64,000 nt of DNA from Pyxidicoccus xibeiensis. GTDB taxonomy: Bacteria > Myxococcota > Myxococcia > Myxococcales > Myxococcaceae. This document shows, piece after piece, positions 1 to 8,716 of the stretch; position 1 is the stretch's first letter, and each line of letters opens with the position of its first letter. A program made the translations under genes and the position numbers. Below the pieces are notes generated by a model that saw only the letters and a program-made list of their open reading frames with translations, did no database searches and was not told where the DNA came from. Location of the stretch: assembly GCF_024198175.1 (NCBI RefSeq), contig NZ_JAJVKV010000024.1, forward strand, positions 61,636 to 125,635, read 5' to 3'.

Positions 1-667
1 TCAGTGGCTTGGGGCCCGCCTGCACCGGGGCGGGGCCCAGCGCGTCGATGACCTGCTGCGTGGTGGGGGTGACGGCGCACAGCTGCGCCGCGTAGCTGAG
101 GGCCAGCTGGTGGTGGGCCAGGGAGAAGTCGCCCAGCGCATCCGCGACGAGGAACGGCCTCACGTCGCTCATGAACGCGTCGCTGGCCGTCTGGAGGCAG
201 CCGATGTGGGCGTAGATGCCGCAGATGAGCAGCTGATCCCTCCCGCGCTCGCGCATGAGGTCGTGGAGCTCGGTCTTCCGGAACGCGCTGTAGCGCCACT
301 TGGTGAGGCGGATGTCGTCTTCGGCCGGGGCCAGCGCGTCGATGATCTGCTTCTGCTCGGTGCCCCCGTTGATGCCGGCGCCCCAGAAGTCCAGCAGCAG
401 CCCGCGCTGCTCGGGCGTCTGCCCTCCGGGCTGGGCCGAGTAGACGACGGGGATGCCCAGCGCGCGGCAGTGCTGCCGGAGCCGCTGGATGTTGGCCACC
501 AGCTCCGTCACCGGAGACTGGCCGGCCGCGAAGACGTCGACGAAGTAGCGCTGCATGTCGTGGATCAGCAGCGCCGCGCGGCGGGGCTCGGGCGTCCAGG
601 AGACCTTGTTCTTGGGCAGGTCTGCCGGGCCGGGCATGGGGTAGGGGGCGATGGCGGGGAGCGCCAT
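1..667 (-). CDS. mxcF: Isochorismatase of myxochelin-type siderophore synthesis (MxcF/EntB-like), 3' part outside window
   Basis: The frame starts at the ATG at 665-667 and stays open to the left edge, so about 222 residues are visible and the C-terminal part is missing. The protein begins MALPAIAPYPMPGPADLPKN, the typical start of EntB/DhbB/VibB isochorismatases, followed by LLIHDMQRYFVD with the catalytic Asp of the isochorismatase fold, a Lys in TKWRYSAF, and CGIYAHIGCLQTA around the nucleophile-equivalent Cys. It hydrolyses isochorismate to 2,3-dihydro-2,3-dihydroxybenzoate plus pyruvate. Family members usually carry a C-terminal aryl carrier domain, which would lie beyond the window. An AAGGA ribosome site precedes the ATG and only 18 bp separate it from mxcE, so it is in the mxc operon. 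Confidence 0.9.
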   Translation of the reverse strand, partial: MALPAIAPYPMPGPADLPKNKVSWTPEPRRAALLIHDMQRYFVDVFAAGQSPVTELVANIQRLRQHCRALGIPVVYSAQPGGQTPEQRGLLLDFWGAGINGGTEQKQIIDALAPAEDDIRLTKWRYSAFRKTELHDLMRERGRDQLLICGIYAHIGCLQTASDAFMSDVRPFLVADALGDFSLAHHQLALSYAAQLCAVTPTTQQVIDALGPAPVQAGPKPL

Positions 668-685
668 GGGGGGATTCCTTTCAGC

Positions 686-2319
<1,634 letters not shown>

Positions 2320-2323
<4 letters not shown>

Positions 2324-3543
2324 GACTGCACCTCGGCGCCCTGGCCCAGGCCCATGGCCTGGAGCATGGTGCGGAACTTCGCCTCGGTCTCCGCCAGCTC
2401 GGACTCGGGCGTGGAGCCCACCACGATGCCCGCGCCCGCGAACAGCCGCAGCGTGTGCGCGTCGGCCTCGGCGCAGCGGATGGTCACCGCCCACTGGCCG
2501 TCGCCGCTCGCGTCGCACCAGCCGACCGCGCCGGTGTAGTAGCCGCGGTCGAAGGGCTCGATGGAGCCGATGGCCTCGTGGGCCAGCCGCGTCGGGTAGC
2601 CACACACGGCCGGGGTGGGGTGCAGCGCGGCGGCCAGCGCGAGCGAGGAGATGGACGGGTCCGCCAGCTCGCCGGTGATGCGGCTGGACAGGTGCCACAT
2701 GGTGGCGGTGCTGACGAGCGACGGCTTCGCGGGGACGTCCAGCGTCTTGCAGAACGGCCGCAGCGCCTCCGCCACGGCGTCAATCACCACCGCGTGCTCG
2801 TGCAGGTCCTTGGGCGACGTGAGCAGCGCCGCGGCCCGCGCCTGGTCCTCCAGCGGGTCCGGGCTGCGCGCGGCCGAGCCCGCCAGCGGATTGGCCAGCA
2901 CCTGGAGGCCGGAGCGCGAGACGAGCAGCTCGGGGCTCGCGCCAATCAGCGTGCGGGCGCCCTCGCCGGGCGCGCCGTCCCGCGCCGGCAGGTCCACCGC
3001 GAACGTGTAGCCGGAGGGGTTGCGCCAGGCCAGGTTGCACAGCAGCTGCTGGAGGTCGATGGGCGCCGCGGCGCTCAGGTGCAGCGAGCGGGACAGCACC
3101 ACCTTGCGCAGCGGCCCGCTGCGCATCAGCGTCAGCGCCTGGGCCACGCCGTCCAGGTAGGCGGCGGGCTCCGGCACGGGCCGCACGGTGAAGCGCGCCC
3201 CCAGCGGCCGGTGCACCTGGATGTCCGTGTCGAACACCAGCGGCCCCGCGCGCTGGATGGTCATCGGCACCACCAGCTGGGCGGGGACGGCGCCGTCGAA
3301 GGGCACCGCGCCCACGGCCACCGGGATGTCGTGGTCGGCCTCGCGTGCGTCCGCGAGCACCGCCGCCACGCGCTGGGGCAGCCGCTCCAGCGCGCCCGGC
3401 CCGGCGGTGTGCGGCACGGTGGCGAAGGTGCCGCGTGCCAGCAGCGTCCGCCGGGGCGTCGCGAAGAAGAACGAAGAACCCGCCTCGTAGCTCTCCAGCA
3501 ACCGCGCGGCGAGCTTCTGTGGGGCCATGGGGCGCTCGGGCAT
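2320..3543 (-). CDS. mxcD: Isochorismate synthase (MxcD/EntC-like)
   Basis: A chorismate-utilising enzyme of 407 residues that converts chorismate to isochorismate, the entry step to 2,3-dihydroxybenzoate. Visible family segments are GPLRKVVLSRSL, GASPELLVSR, NPLAGSAARSPDP, HLSSRITGEL and HPTPAVCGYPTRLA, then SIEPFDRGYYTGAVGW near the C-terminus; these cover the chorismate and Mg2+ sites. The ATG at 3541-3543 has AGGAGG 9 nt upstream; a GTG one codon earlier is also possible. A Fur-box-like site lies about 28 bp upstream, in the gap after mxcC, so this gene may start its own iron-regulated transcript with mxcE and mxcF. Confidence 0.92.
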
Positions 3544-3571
3544 CACTGCCAGCCTCCTGTGACAATAGAAT

Positions 3572-3586
3572 TAGAAATCATTCTCA
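3572..3586 (-). promoter_or_regulatory. Fur-box-like site upstream of mxcD
   Basis: On the minus strand the site reads TGAGAATGATTTCTA, close to the 7-1-7 Fur consensus TGATAATNATTATCA. It lies in the 87-bp gap between mxcC and mxcD in a locally AT-rich stretch, just upstream of the mxcD ribosome site. Fur control is inferred from the match and from the siderophore genes around it. Confidence 0.7.
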
Positions 3587-3630
3587 AAATCCGAACAGAG
3601 GTGTTTCGGGGGACGGGGGGCGGCAGGGGA

Positions 3631-4404
3631 CTACGCGCCCAGCGTCGCCCCGCCGTCGACGCAGAGGTCGTGGAGGGTGATGTGGCGGGCCTTGTCGGAG
3701 ACGAGGAACGCGACGGCGTCCGCGATGTCGGCGGGGGAGGCAATCCGGCGCAGCGGGATGCCCACGCGGAAGGCCTCGGGCGCGCCGGCAATCACTGCCT
3801 GCTCGCCGCGCTCGTCGCTCCAGAGCGCGCGCTGCATGGCGGTGTCCGTGGAGCCGGGCGACACGACGTTGCAGCGGATGCCGTGCTGCGCCAGCTCCAG
3901 GCCCAGGCACTTGGTGAACATGGTGGAGGCGGCCTTGGACGCCGCGTAGGCGGCCATCTGCATCCGGGGCATGCTGGCGGCGTTGGAGCCGACAGTGACG
4001 ATGACGCCCTTCTTCCGGGGCACCATGCGCCGCGCGACGGCGCGCGAGACATGGAACACGCCGTGGGTGTTGACGGCGAAGGTGGCCGCCCAGTCCGCGT
4101 CGCTCAGGGACACGGCGGGCGCCATGCGCAGCACTCCCGCCACGTTGGCGAGGACTTCGATGGGCCCCAGCTCGCGCTCGATGCTCTCCACGGCCGCGTC
4201 CACCGCGGCGCTGTCACTCACGTCCACGGGGAAGGCCGCGGCCTGGCAGCCGCGCTCGCGCAGCTCCGAGACGAGCGACCCCAGCCCCACTTCGTTCCTG
4301 TCGAGCGCGGCGATGGTGGCGCCGCCCGCCAGCGCCCGTGCGACCGCGGCACCGATGCCCTGCGCGGCGCCTGTCACCAGCGCCACTCTGGTCGTCGTTC
4401 CCAT
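3631..4404 (-). CDS. mxcC: 2,3-dihydro-2,3-dihydroxybenzoate dehydrogenase (MxcC/EntA-like, SDR)
   Basis: A 257-residue short-chain dehydrogenase that oxidises 2,3-dihydro-2,3-dihydroxybenzoate to 2,3-dihydroxybenzoate with NAD+. It has the Rossmann motif VTGAAQGIGAAVARAL near the N-terminus, NVAGV, and the YAASKAA catalytic Tyr-Lys pair. The start at 4402-4404 (MGTTTRVALVTG) fits SDR length; the longer open frame would run through the Fur site. It is the first gene of the mxc group seen here and is followed by mxcD, E and F on the same strand. Confidence 0.9.
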   Translation of the reverse strand: MGTTTRVALVTGAAQGIGAAVARALAGGATIAALDRNEVGLGSLVSELRERGCQAAAFPVDVSDSAAVDAAVESIERELGPIEVLANVAGVLRMAPAVSLSDADWAATFAVNTHGVFHVSRAVARRMVPRKKGVIVTVGSNAASMPRMQMAAYAASKAASTMFTKCLGLELAQHGIRCNVVSPGSTDTAMQRALWSDERGEQAVIAGAPEAFRVGIPLRRIASPADIADAVAFLVSDKARHITLHDLCVDGGATLGA

Positions 4405-4421
4405 GGGTGCCTTCCGTGTTC

Positions 4422-4446
4422 GATAGTGAGAATGGTTCTCATTATC
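4422..4446 (-). promoter_or_regulatory. Fur-box-like operator upstream of mxcC
   Basis: The core TGAGAATGGTTCTCA at 4427-4441 is flanked by GATA on one side and TTATC on the other, giving an extended imperfect palindrome that fits overlapping Fur hexamers. It ends 18 bp before the mxcC start codon, where a bound repressor would block transcription or RNA polymerase entry. Iron-Fur regulation is an inference from this match and from the siderophore context. Confidence 0.82.
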
Positions 4447-4534
4447 AAGACTGAGGGCGACGTAAGTGCCATGGGGTGGCAGCAGTGTCAAGGGTCTGCA
4501 TGTTTCGCGGTGCTGTCGTGACACGTGCGCGACG

Positions 4535-6196
4535 TCAGGTCGTCGCGGCGTTCCAGCCCACTCGGTAGAGGGTGAGCGGCGCGTCCTTCCCCTTGACGGG
4601 GGTGGGCGGCAGCGGCTCCAGAGACCAGCGCGGGTCCGTCAGCCGCTCGCGGGTGCTCTGGGTGATGAGGACCTCGCCCGGGCCGGCCACGGTGCACACG
4701 CGGCTGGCGACGTTGGTGGTGTCGCCGATGGTGGCGTACTGGAGGAAGCGCTTGGAGCCGATGTTGCCCGCCGCCACGGTGCCGCTGTTCAGGCCGATGT
4801 GGATTCGCAGCTCCATCTGCTGGCGCGTGCGCAGCGCCTCGTTGAGCTTCAGGAGGGCCTGCTGCATCCGCACGGCCGCGCGCAGCGCGCGGTCGGCGTC
4901 GTCCGGGTGGGAGAAGGGCGCGCCCCACGTCGCCATCAGCGCATCGCCGATGTACTTCTCCAGGGTTCCCTCCTGCTCGAACACGATGTCCGCCATGATG
5001 GGGAAGTACGCGTTGAGCACGTCCACCACCTCGGTGGGCCGCATGCGCGAGGACAGCTGGGTGAAGCCGCAGATGTCCGAGAAGAGCGTCGTCACCTCGG
5101 CTTCACGGGCGCCCAGGTCCATGCCCGAGGTCGACTCCTCCAGCCGCGCCAGGGCGCTGGGCGGGAAGAAGCGCTGGTAGTTGTTGCGGCGGATGGCCTC
5201 CTGCTCGATTCGCCGGTACAGCATCGAGTTCTCCAGCGCGATGCCCACCTGGTTGGCGAAGGACGACAGGAACTCCAGGTCCTCCTGCGAGAAGCGCTCC
5301 GGGCGCCGGAGGTTGTCGAGGTAGAGGACGCCGAGCAGCTCCTCGCGGGCCTTCAGCGGGGCGCACATGGCCGCGTAGATGGACTGCTGCACGACGGACT
5401 CGGCCGTCTCCAGGCGCGGATCCAACCGGGCGTCGGAGAAGAGCGCCGCCACGCCATGCCGCTGCACGTAGGAGGCGATGTGCCGGCTGTAGATGTGGGC
5501 CAGCTCCTTGGAGCCATCCGCGGTGCGGGCCACGCGGGGGCGCAGGACGCCGGAGCCGGGCTCCACCAGGAGGATGACGGCGCGGTCCACCTCGAGCACC
5601 TGGAAGACCAGCTCCAGCGAGCGCTCCATCAGGCTGTCGATGGTGCCGGGCGAGGACAGGAACTGGCTGACCTTGAGGAGGATCTGCAGCTTGTCCCTGT
5701 CCCGCTCCGCCACCGAGGAGGGGCCCAGCTTGAGCGCGGAGGTCCGCTGGTCCGGGGCGGCCAGCAGCTCCTGCATGGAGACCTGCGACAGCATCCGCGC
5801 GTCGTGGGTGAGGCTGGGGCTGACGATGTCCTCCGTGTTGTCACCGAGCAGGCGGAAGTTGACCGCGCCGCAGGTGAAGGTGTCCCCGGCCTGGAGCTCC
5901 CCGCGGGTGATGCGGACGCCTCCGACGAAGGTGCCATTCTTGCTCTGCAGGTCGGTCAGGACGACCTTGCCGCCGTCGGCGGTGTCGAGCCGGGCGTGCT
6001 GGCGGGACAGGCTCCGGTGGAGGACGGCAATCTGGTTCTCCATGTCGCGCCCGATGAAGGTGACGCCTTCCCGGAGCGGGAAGACCTGCTCGTCGGACAG
6101 CCCCGGATTCATGACGACCTGGAGGACTCGCACCGCACCACCCCCACGACGACTGCGCGGCCGCTGGACTCCGGCCTCTTCCTCCCTGTCTACCAT
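4535..6196 (-). CDS. FHA-GAF-class III adenylate/guanylate cyclase
   Basis: A 553-residue soluble signalling enzyme. Residues about 25-115 form an FHA domain (FIGRDMENQ, SLSRQHARL, SKNGTFVGG), which binds phosphothreonine peptides. A GAF domain spans roughly 160-320. The C-terminal class III cyclase domain has the two metal-binding aspartates in LFSDICGFTQL and YIGDALMATWG, and an RIHIGLNSG segment. The product is probably cAMP, but adenylate and guanylate cyclases cannot be separated safely by eye. The start is uncertain: ATG at 6194-6196 or an in-frame GTG near 6133 just before the FHA domain. The TPR gene lies 30 bp upstream on the same strand and probably shares the transcript. Confidence 0.85.
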   Translation of the reverse strand: MVDREEEAGVQRPRSRRGGGAVRVLQVVMNPGLSDEQVFPLREGVTFIGRDMENQIAVLHRSLSRQHARLDTADGGKVVLTDLQSKNGTFVGGVRITRGELQAGDTFTCGAVNFRLLGDNTEDIVSPSLTHDARMLSQVSMQELLAAPDQRTSALKLGPSSVAERDRDKLQILLKVSQFLSSPGTIDSLMERSLELVFQVLEVDRAVILLVEPGSGVLRPRVARTADGSKELAHIYSRHIASYVQRHGVAALFSDARLDPRLETAESVVQQSIYAAMCAPLKAREELLGVLYLDNLRRPERFSQEDLEFLSSFANQVGIALENSMLYRRIEQEAIRRNNYQRFFPPSALARLEESTSGMDLGAREAEVTTLFSDICGFTQLSSRMRPTEVVDVLNAYFPIMADIVFEQEGTLEKYIGDALMATWGAPFSHPDDADRALRAAVRMQQALLKLNEALRTRQQMELRIHIGLNSGTVAAGNIGSKRFLQYATIGDTTNVASRVCTVAGPGEVLITQSTRERLTDPRWSLEPLPPTPVKGKDAPLTLYRVGWNAATT

Positions 6197-6226
6197 GAGC
6201 GCTGCCCTGGACGCCGGGCCGGCGTG

Positions 6227-6631
6227 TCACGCGGCGTGACGCGAGACGTCTGTCGTTGGCGCCGCGTCCGTGCGGGGCAGCCCGCGATGCGCCCGGAGCT
6301 CTGACAGTAGCGCCCGGGTGCGCTCATGGTCCGGGTCCAGCTGGAGGACGTCCTCACACAGCGCGATGGTGCGCAGCAGCGAGGCCTGTCTCAGGGACAG
6401 CCGGGCCGCGGTCTCGAACTCGAGGACGGCCTCACGCGTCCTGCCCAGGGCCCGCAGGATTTCGGCGACCTTCTGGCGGCAGGGGAGGTCCTCGGGGGTC
6501 ATCTTCAACACCCCCTGGAAGGCCGCGAGTGCCTTCTCCGGGAACCCCGATGCAAGCAGCTCGGCGGCGCGCCTCCGTGCGTCTCGCAGGGCGTCGTCCG
6601 GGGTGACGTGGAGGTCTGTCAGCAGGAGCAT
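6227..6631 (-). CDS. Small TPR-type helical protein
   Basis: About 134 residues if it starts at the ATG at 6629-6631 (MLLLTDLHVTPDDALRDARR). The body has paired helices of TPR character: AAELLASGFPEKALAAFQGV, VAEILRALGRTREAVLEFE and LLRTIALCEDVLQLDPDHE. This suggests a protein-protein interaction module. It precedes the FHA-GAF cyclase by 30 bp and may couple that enzyme to a partner; similar TPR segments are fused to cyclic-nucleotide sensors in other myxobacterial proteins. An alternative start at 6709 would place the CRP-like palindrome inside the coding region, which makes the shorter form more likely. Confidence 0.6.
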   Translation of the reverse strand: MLLLTDLHVTPDDALRDARRRAAELLASGFPEKALAAFQGVLKMTPEDLPCRQKVAEILRALGRTREAVLEFETAARLSLRQASLLRTIALCEDVLQLDPDHERTRALLSELRAHRGLPRTDAAPTTDVSRHAA

Positions 6632-6694
6632 GGGGCCGTCCCGTTCACTGACGTCGGGTCTGCCACCACGGTAGGGACTGTCACGGGGGATGGC

Positions 6695-6710
6695 TGTGAA
6701 GCAGCTCACT
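6695..6710. promoter_or_regulatory. CRP-like palindrome between the TPR/cyclase operon and the Crp-family gene
   Basis: TGTGAAGCAGCTCACT fits the CRP pattern TGTGA-N6-TCACA with one end mismatch. It lies in the divergent region, 64 bp from the proposed TPR start and about 150 bp from the regulator start. A nearly identical site is found at 7555-7570. Confidence 0.6.
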
Positions 6711-6860
6711 CTCAGGAAATGAAACGGAATACAGGCGATGTATGGATTCCAACCCGTTGCGTTTTACTCTCATACCCTGGCAGCTACTTGCCCAGCCCGG
6801 ATAAGACGACAGAACAGCCGGAGCGGGAACGCTCCGGCGCGCGTGTTCGAGGGTGCCACC

Positions 6861-7541
6861 GTGTCCTACTCGCAGCTTCTGGCCCAGGTCTCCATCTTCG
6901 AGCAGCTCGGCAGCGAGGACCTCGAGCACCTCTCCGCGCTCCTGCGCACCCGGCGCTATGCGAAGGGAGAGGTCATCTTCCACCAGGGGGATGTGGGCAC
7001 GGCGCTCTACATCATCCGCAAGGGAGAGGTGGCCATCCGCCTCGCCTCGCCGGATGGGAAGGAGGTCATCCTGGCGCTGCTGGACCGGGGAGACTTCTTC
7101 GGAGAGCTGGCGTTGCTGGACGGAGAGCCGCGCTCCACGGACGCCGTCGCGAGGGAGGAGACGGACCTGCTGTCCATCCAGCGTGAGGACTTCCGCTACT
7201 TCCTGGATGCGCGTCCGAAAGTGGCGCTCGGGTTGCTGGCCACGCTGAGCCGGATGGTGCGGCACGTCACGCAGCTGGTGCATGACACCACGTTCCTGGA
7301 TGCGCGGGCGCGCCTGGTGCGTGTCCTGCTCGACCTGGCGCGGAGCCTGGGACAGACGGGCTCCGAGGGCGTGGTGATTCCGCAGCGGCTCACCCAGACG
7401 GAGCTGGCCAACCTGTGCGGACTCACCCGCGAGAGCACCAACAAGTGGCTGCGCTTCTACGTCCGCGAGGGGCTGCTCGCCTACGAGGGCGGCCGCATCA
7501 CCCTCGTCTCACCGGAGCGGCTGTTCCGGGAAGCGGAGTAA
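6861..7541 (+). CDS. Crp/Fnr-family transcriptional regulator
   Basis: A 226-residue regulator. An N-terminal cyclic-nucleotide-binding beta roll contains GEVIFHQGDVGTALYIIRKG and the phosphate-binding cassette GDFFGELALLDGEPRSTDA, in which the Glu and Arg expected for cAMP binding are present. A dimer helix follows, then a C-terminal winged helix-turn-helix (LTQTELANLCGLTRESTNK). I chose the GTG at 6861 because GAGGG lies 7 nt upstream and the preceding open codons look like leader sequence. It lies opposite the TPR/cyclase operon and upstream of the double-sensor gene. CRP-like palindromes upstream and downstream suggest autoregulation. Confidence 0.88.
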   Translation: MSYSQLLAQVSIFEQLGSEDLEHLSALLRTRRYAKGEVIFHQGDVGTALYIIRKGEVAIRLASPDGKEVILALLDRGDFFGELALLDGEPRSTDAVAREETDLLSIQREDFRYFLDARPKVALGLLATLSRMVRHVTQLVHDTTFLDARARLVRVLLDLARSLGQTGSEGVVIPQRLTQTELANLCGLTRESTNKWLRFYVREGLLAYEGGRITLVSPERLFREAE

Positions 7542-7554
7542 CGCCTGCCACGCA

Positions 7555-7570
7555 TGTGAAGCGCTTCACT
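7555..7570. promoter_or_regulatory. CRP-like palindrome upstream of the double cNMP-binding gene
   Basis: TGTGAAGCGCTTCACT contains a perfect inverted repeat GTGAAGCGCTTCAC. It starts 14 bp after the Crp-family gene ends and lies about 62 bp before the next start codon, a normal place for activator binding. It shares 13 of 16 positions with the site at 6695-6710. Confidence 0.65.
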
Positions 7571-7631
7571 GCGCGCGGGCAACGGCAGACGTACGATCAT
7601 CCTGCATCACTGCTCCACCATGGGAGAGGTC

Positions 7632-8531
7632 ATGTCGCGTCTGGCCCGCCAACTCCGCGCCTTGTTCACCCGAACCCAACCGGCTTCCCCGACTGGCATC
7701 CCGCGTGCCTCCGGGGAGAGACCTGTCACCGCGGCAGGAGGGCTTTCCATGGCGGCATCGATGCCTGTGTGGACGCGGTTCTACCCGGCGGGCCGGACGG
7801 TGGTGCGCGAGGGAGACATCGGCGACTCGATGTTCGTCATCGTCGAGGGGAGGGTGGCGGTGATGCGTCAGCCCGACGCCGGCTCCGGGACGACGGTGCG
7901 GGAGCTGTCGACTGGAGACTTCTTCGGCGAGCTGGCGCTGGTGACGGACTGCCGGCGCACGGCGAGCGTGGTGGCGGTGGAGCGGACGGTGCTGCTGGAG
8001 TTCTCCCGGGCCGGCCTGGAGGAGGCGGGGGCCCGGCACGGAATCCAGGAGGCGGTGGTGCGGATGACGTGTCAGGAGCGGCTGCTGGCCGACGCCTTCC
8101 GTGACACCCCGCTGCTCGCCGAGCTGTCACCGGAGCTGAAGCTGGAGCTCGGCTCCGCCTTCGTGCCCTGCGCCGTCGAACAGGGCGAGCTCCTCCTCAC
8201 CCGGGGCAAGCCAGGCACCGCGCTGTACGTGTTGCTGCGAGGGCGATGTGCCGTGTTCCACACCCACAATGACGGCCACACCACCCCCTATCCGGACCTC
8301 GAGGAGGGGGCCGTCTTCGGAGAGGTGTCCCTGCTGCGCGGCCGGCCCGCTAGCGCGACGGTGAAGGCGGCGACGCCCTGCACGCTGCTGCGGGTGGAGC
8401 GCGACGTCTTCAGGAAGTTCTTCCTGGGTGAGCCCGCGCTGCGTCGCGCGCTGGTGCGCCTGGGGTTGGAGCGGATGACCCGTACATTGCAGGTCATGGT
8501 TCGCTCCCCGTATTCGATGTGCAGTGACTGA
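7632..8531 (+). CDS. Protein with two tandem cyclic-nucleotide-binding domains
   Basis: About 299 residues with two cNMP-binding beta rolls and no DNA-binding or enzymatic domain. The first (roughly 45-160) has AGRTVVREGDIGDSMFVIVEG and GDFFGELALVTDCRRTASV. The second (roughly 180-290) has EQGELLLTRGKPGTALYVLLRG and GAVFGEVSLLRGRPASATV. Both cassettes keep the Glu and Arg expected for phosphate binding. The ATG at 7632 has GGGAGAGG just upstream and is preferred over the ATG at 7620. The tandem arrangement resembles the regulatory subunit of protein kinase A, but I see no inhibitor motif; it may buffer or relay cAMP from the neighbouring cyclases. Confidence 0.82.
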   Translation: MSRLARQLRALFTRTQPASPTGIPRASGERPVTAAGGLSMAASMPVWTRFYPAGRTVVREGDIGDSMFVIVEGRVAVMRQPDAGSGTTVRELSTGDFFGELALVTDCRRTASVVAVERTVLLEFSRAGLEEAGARHGIQEAVVRMTCQERLLADAFRDTPLLAELSPELKLELGSAFVPCAVEQGELLLTRGKPGTALYVLLRGRCAVFHTHNDGHTTPYPDLEEGAVFGEVSLLRGRPASATVKAATPCTLLRVERDVFRKFFLGEPALRRALVRLGLERMTRTLQVMVRSPYSMCSD

Positions 8532-8716
8532 GCGAGCGAGACAAAGCGCGTCATGAGACATGGAGCCCCCCGCCCGGCAGCTCCATTCAGCTCCTGATAG
8601 TCTTTGGGGAAGTTGGCAACTCGTGGCGCGTTACCTGAATCATGGGACGTCGTCAAACGAGTGCCGGCCCCATGCGTGTCTTTGTCCTACCCATCCCCCG
8701 TCGAGGGGAGGTCTGC

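Noticed and set aside
2455..4521. 688-codon forward frame opposite mxcD/mxcC
   Set aside because: Antisense to well-identified siderophore genes; runs through both Fur-box-like sites.
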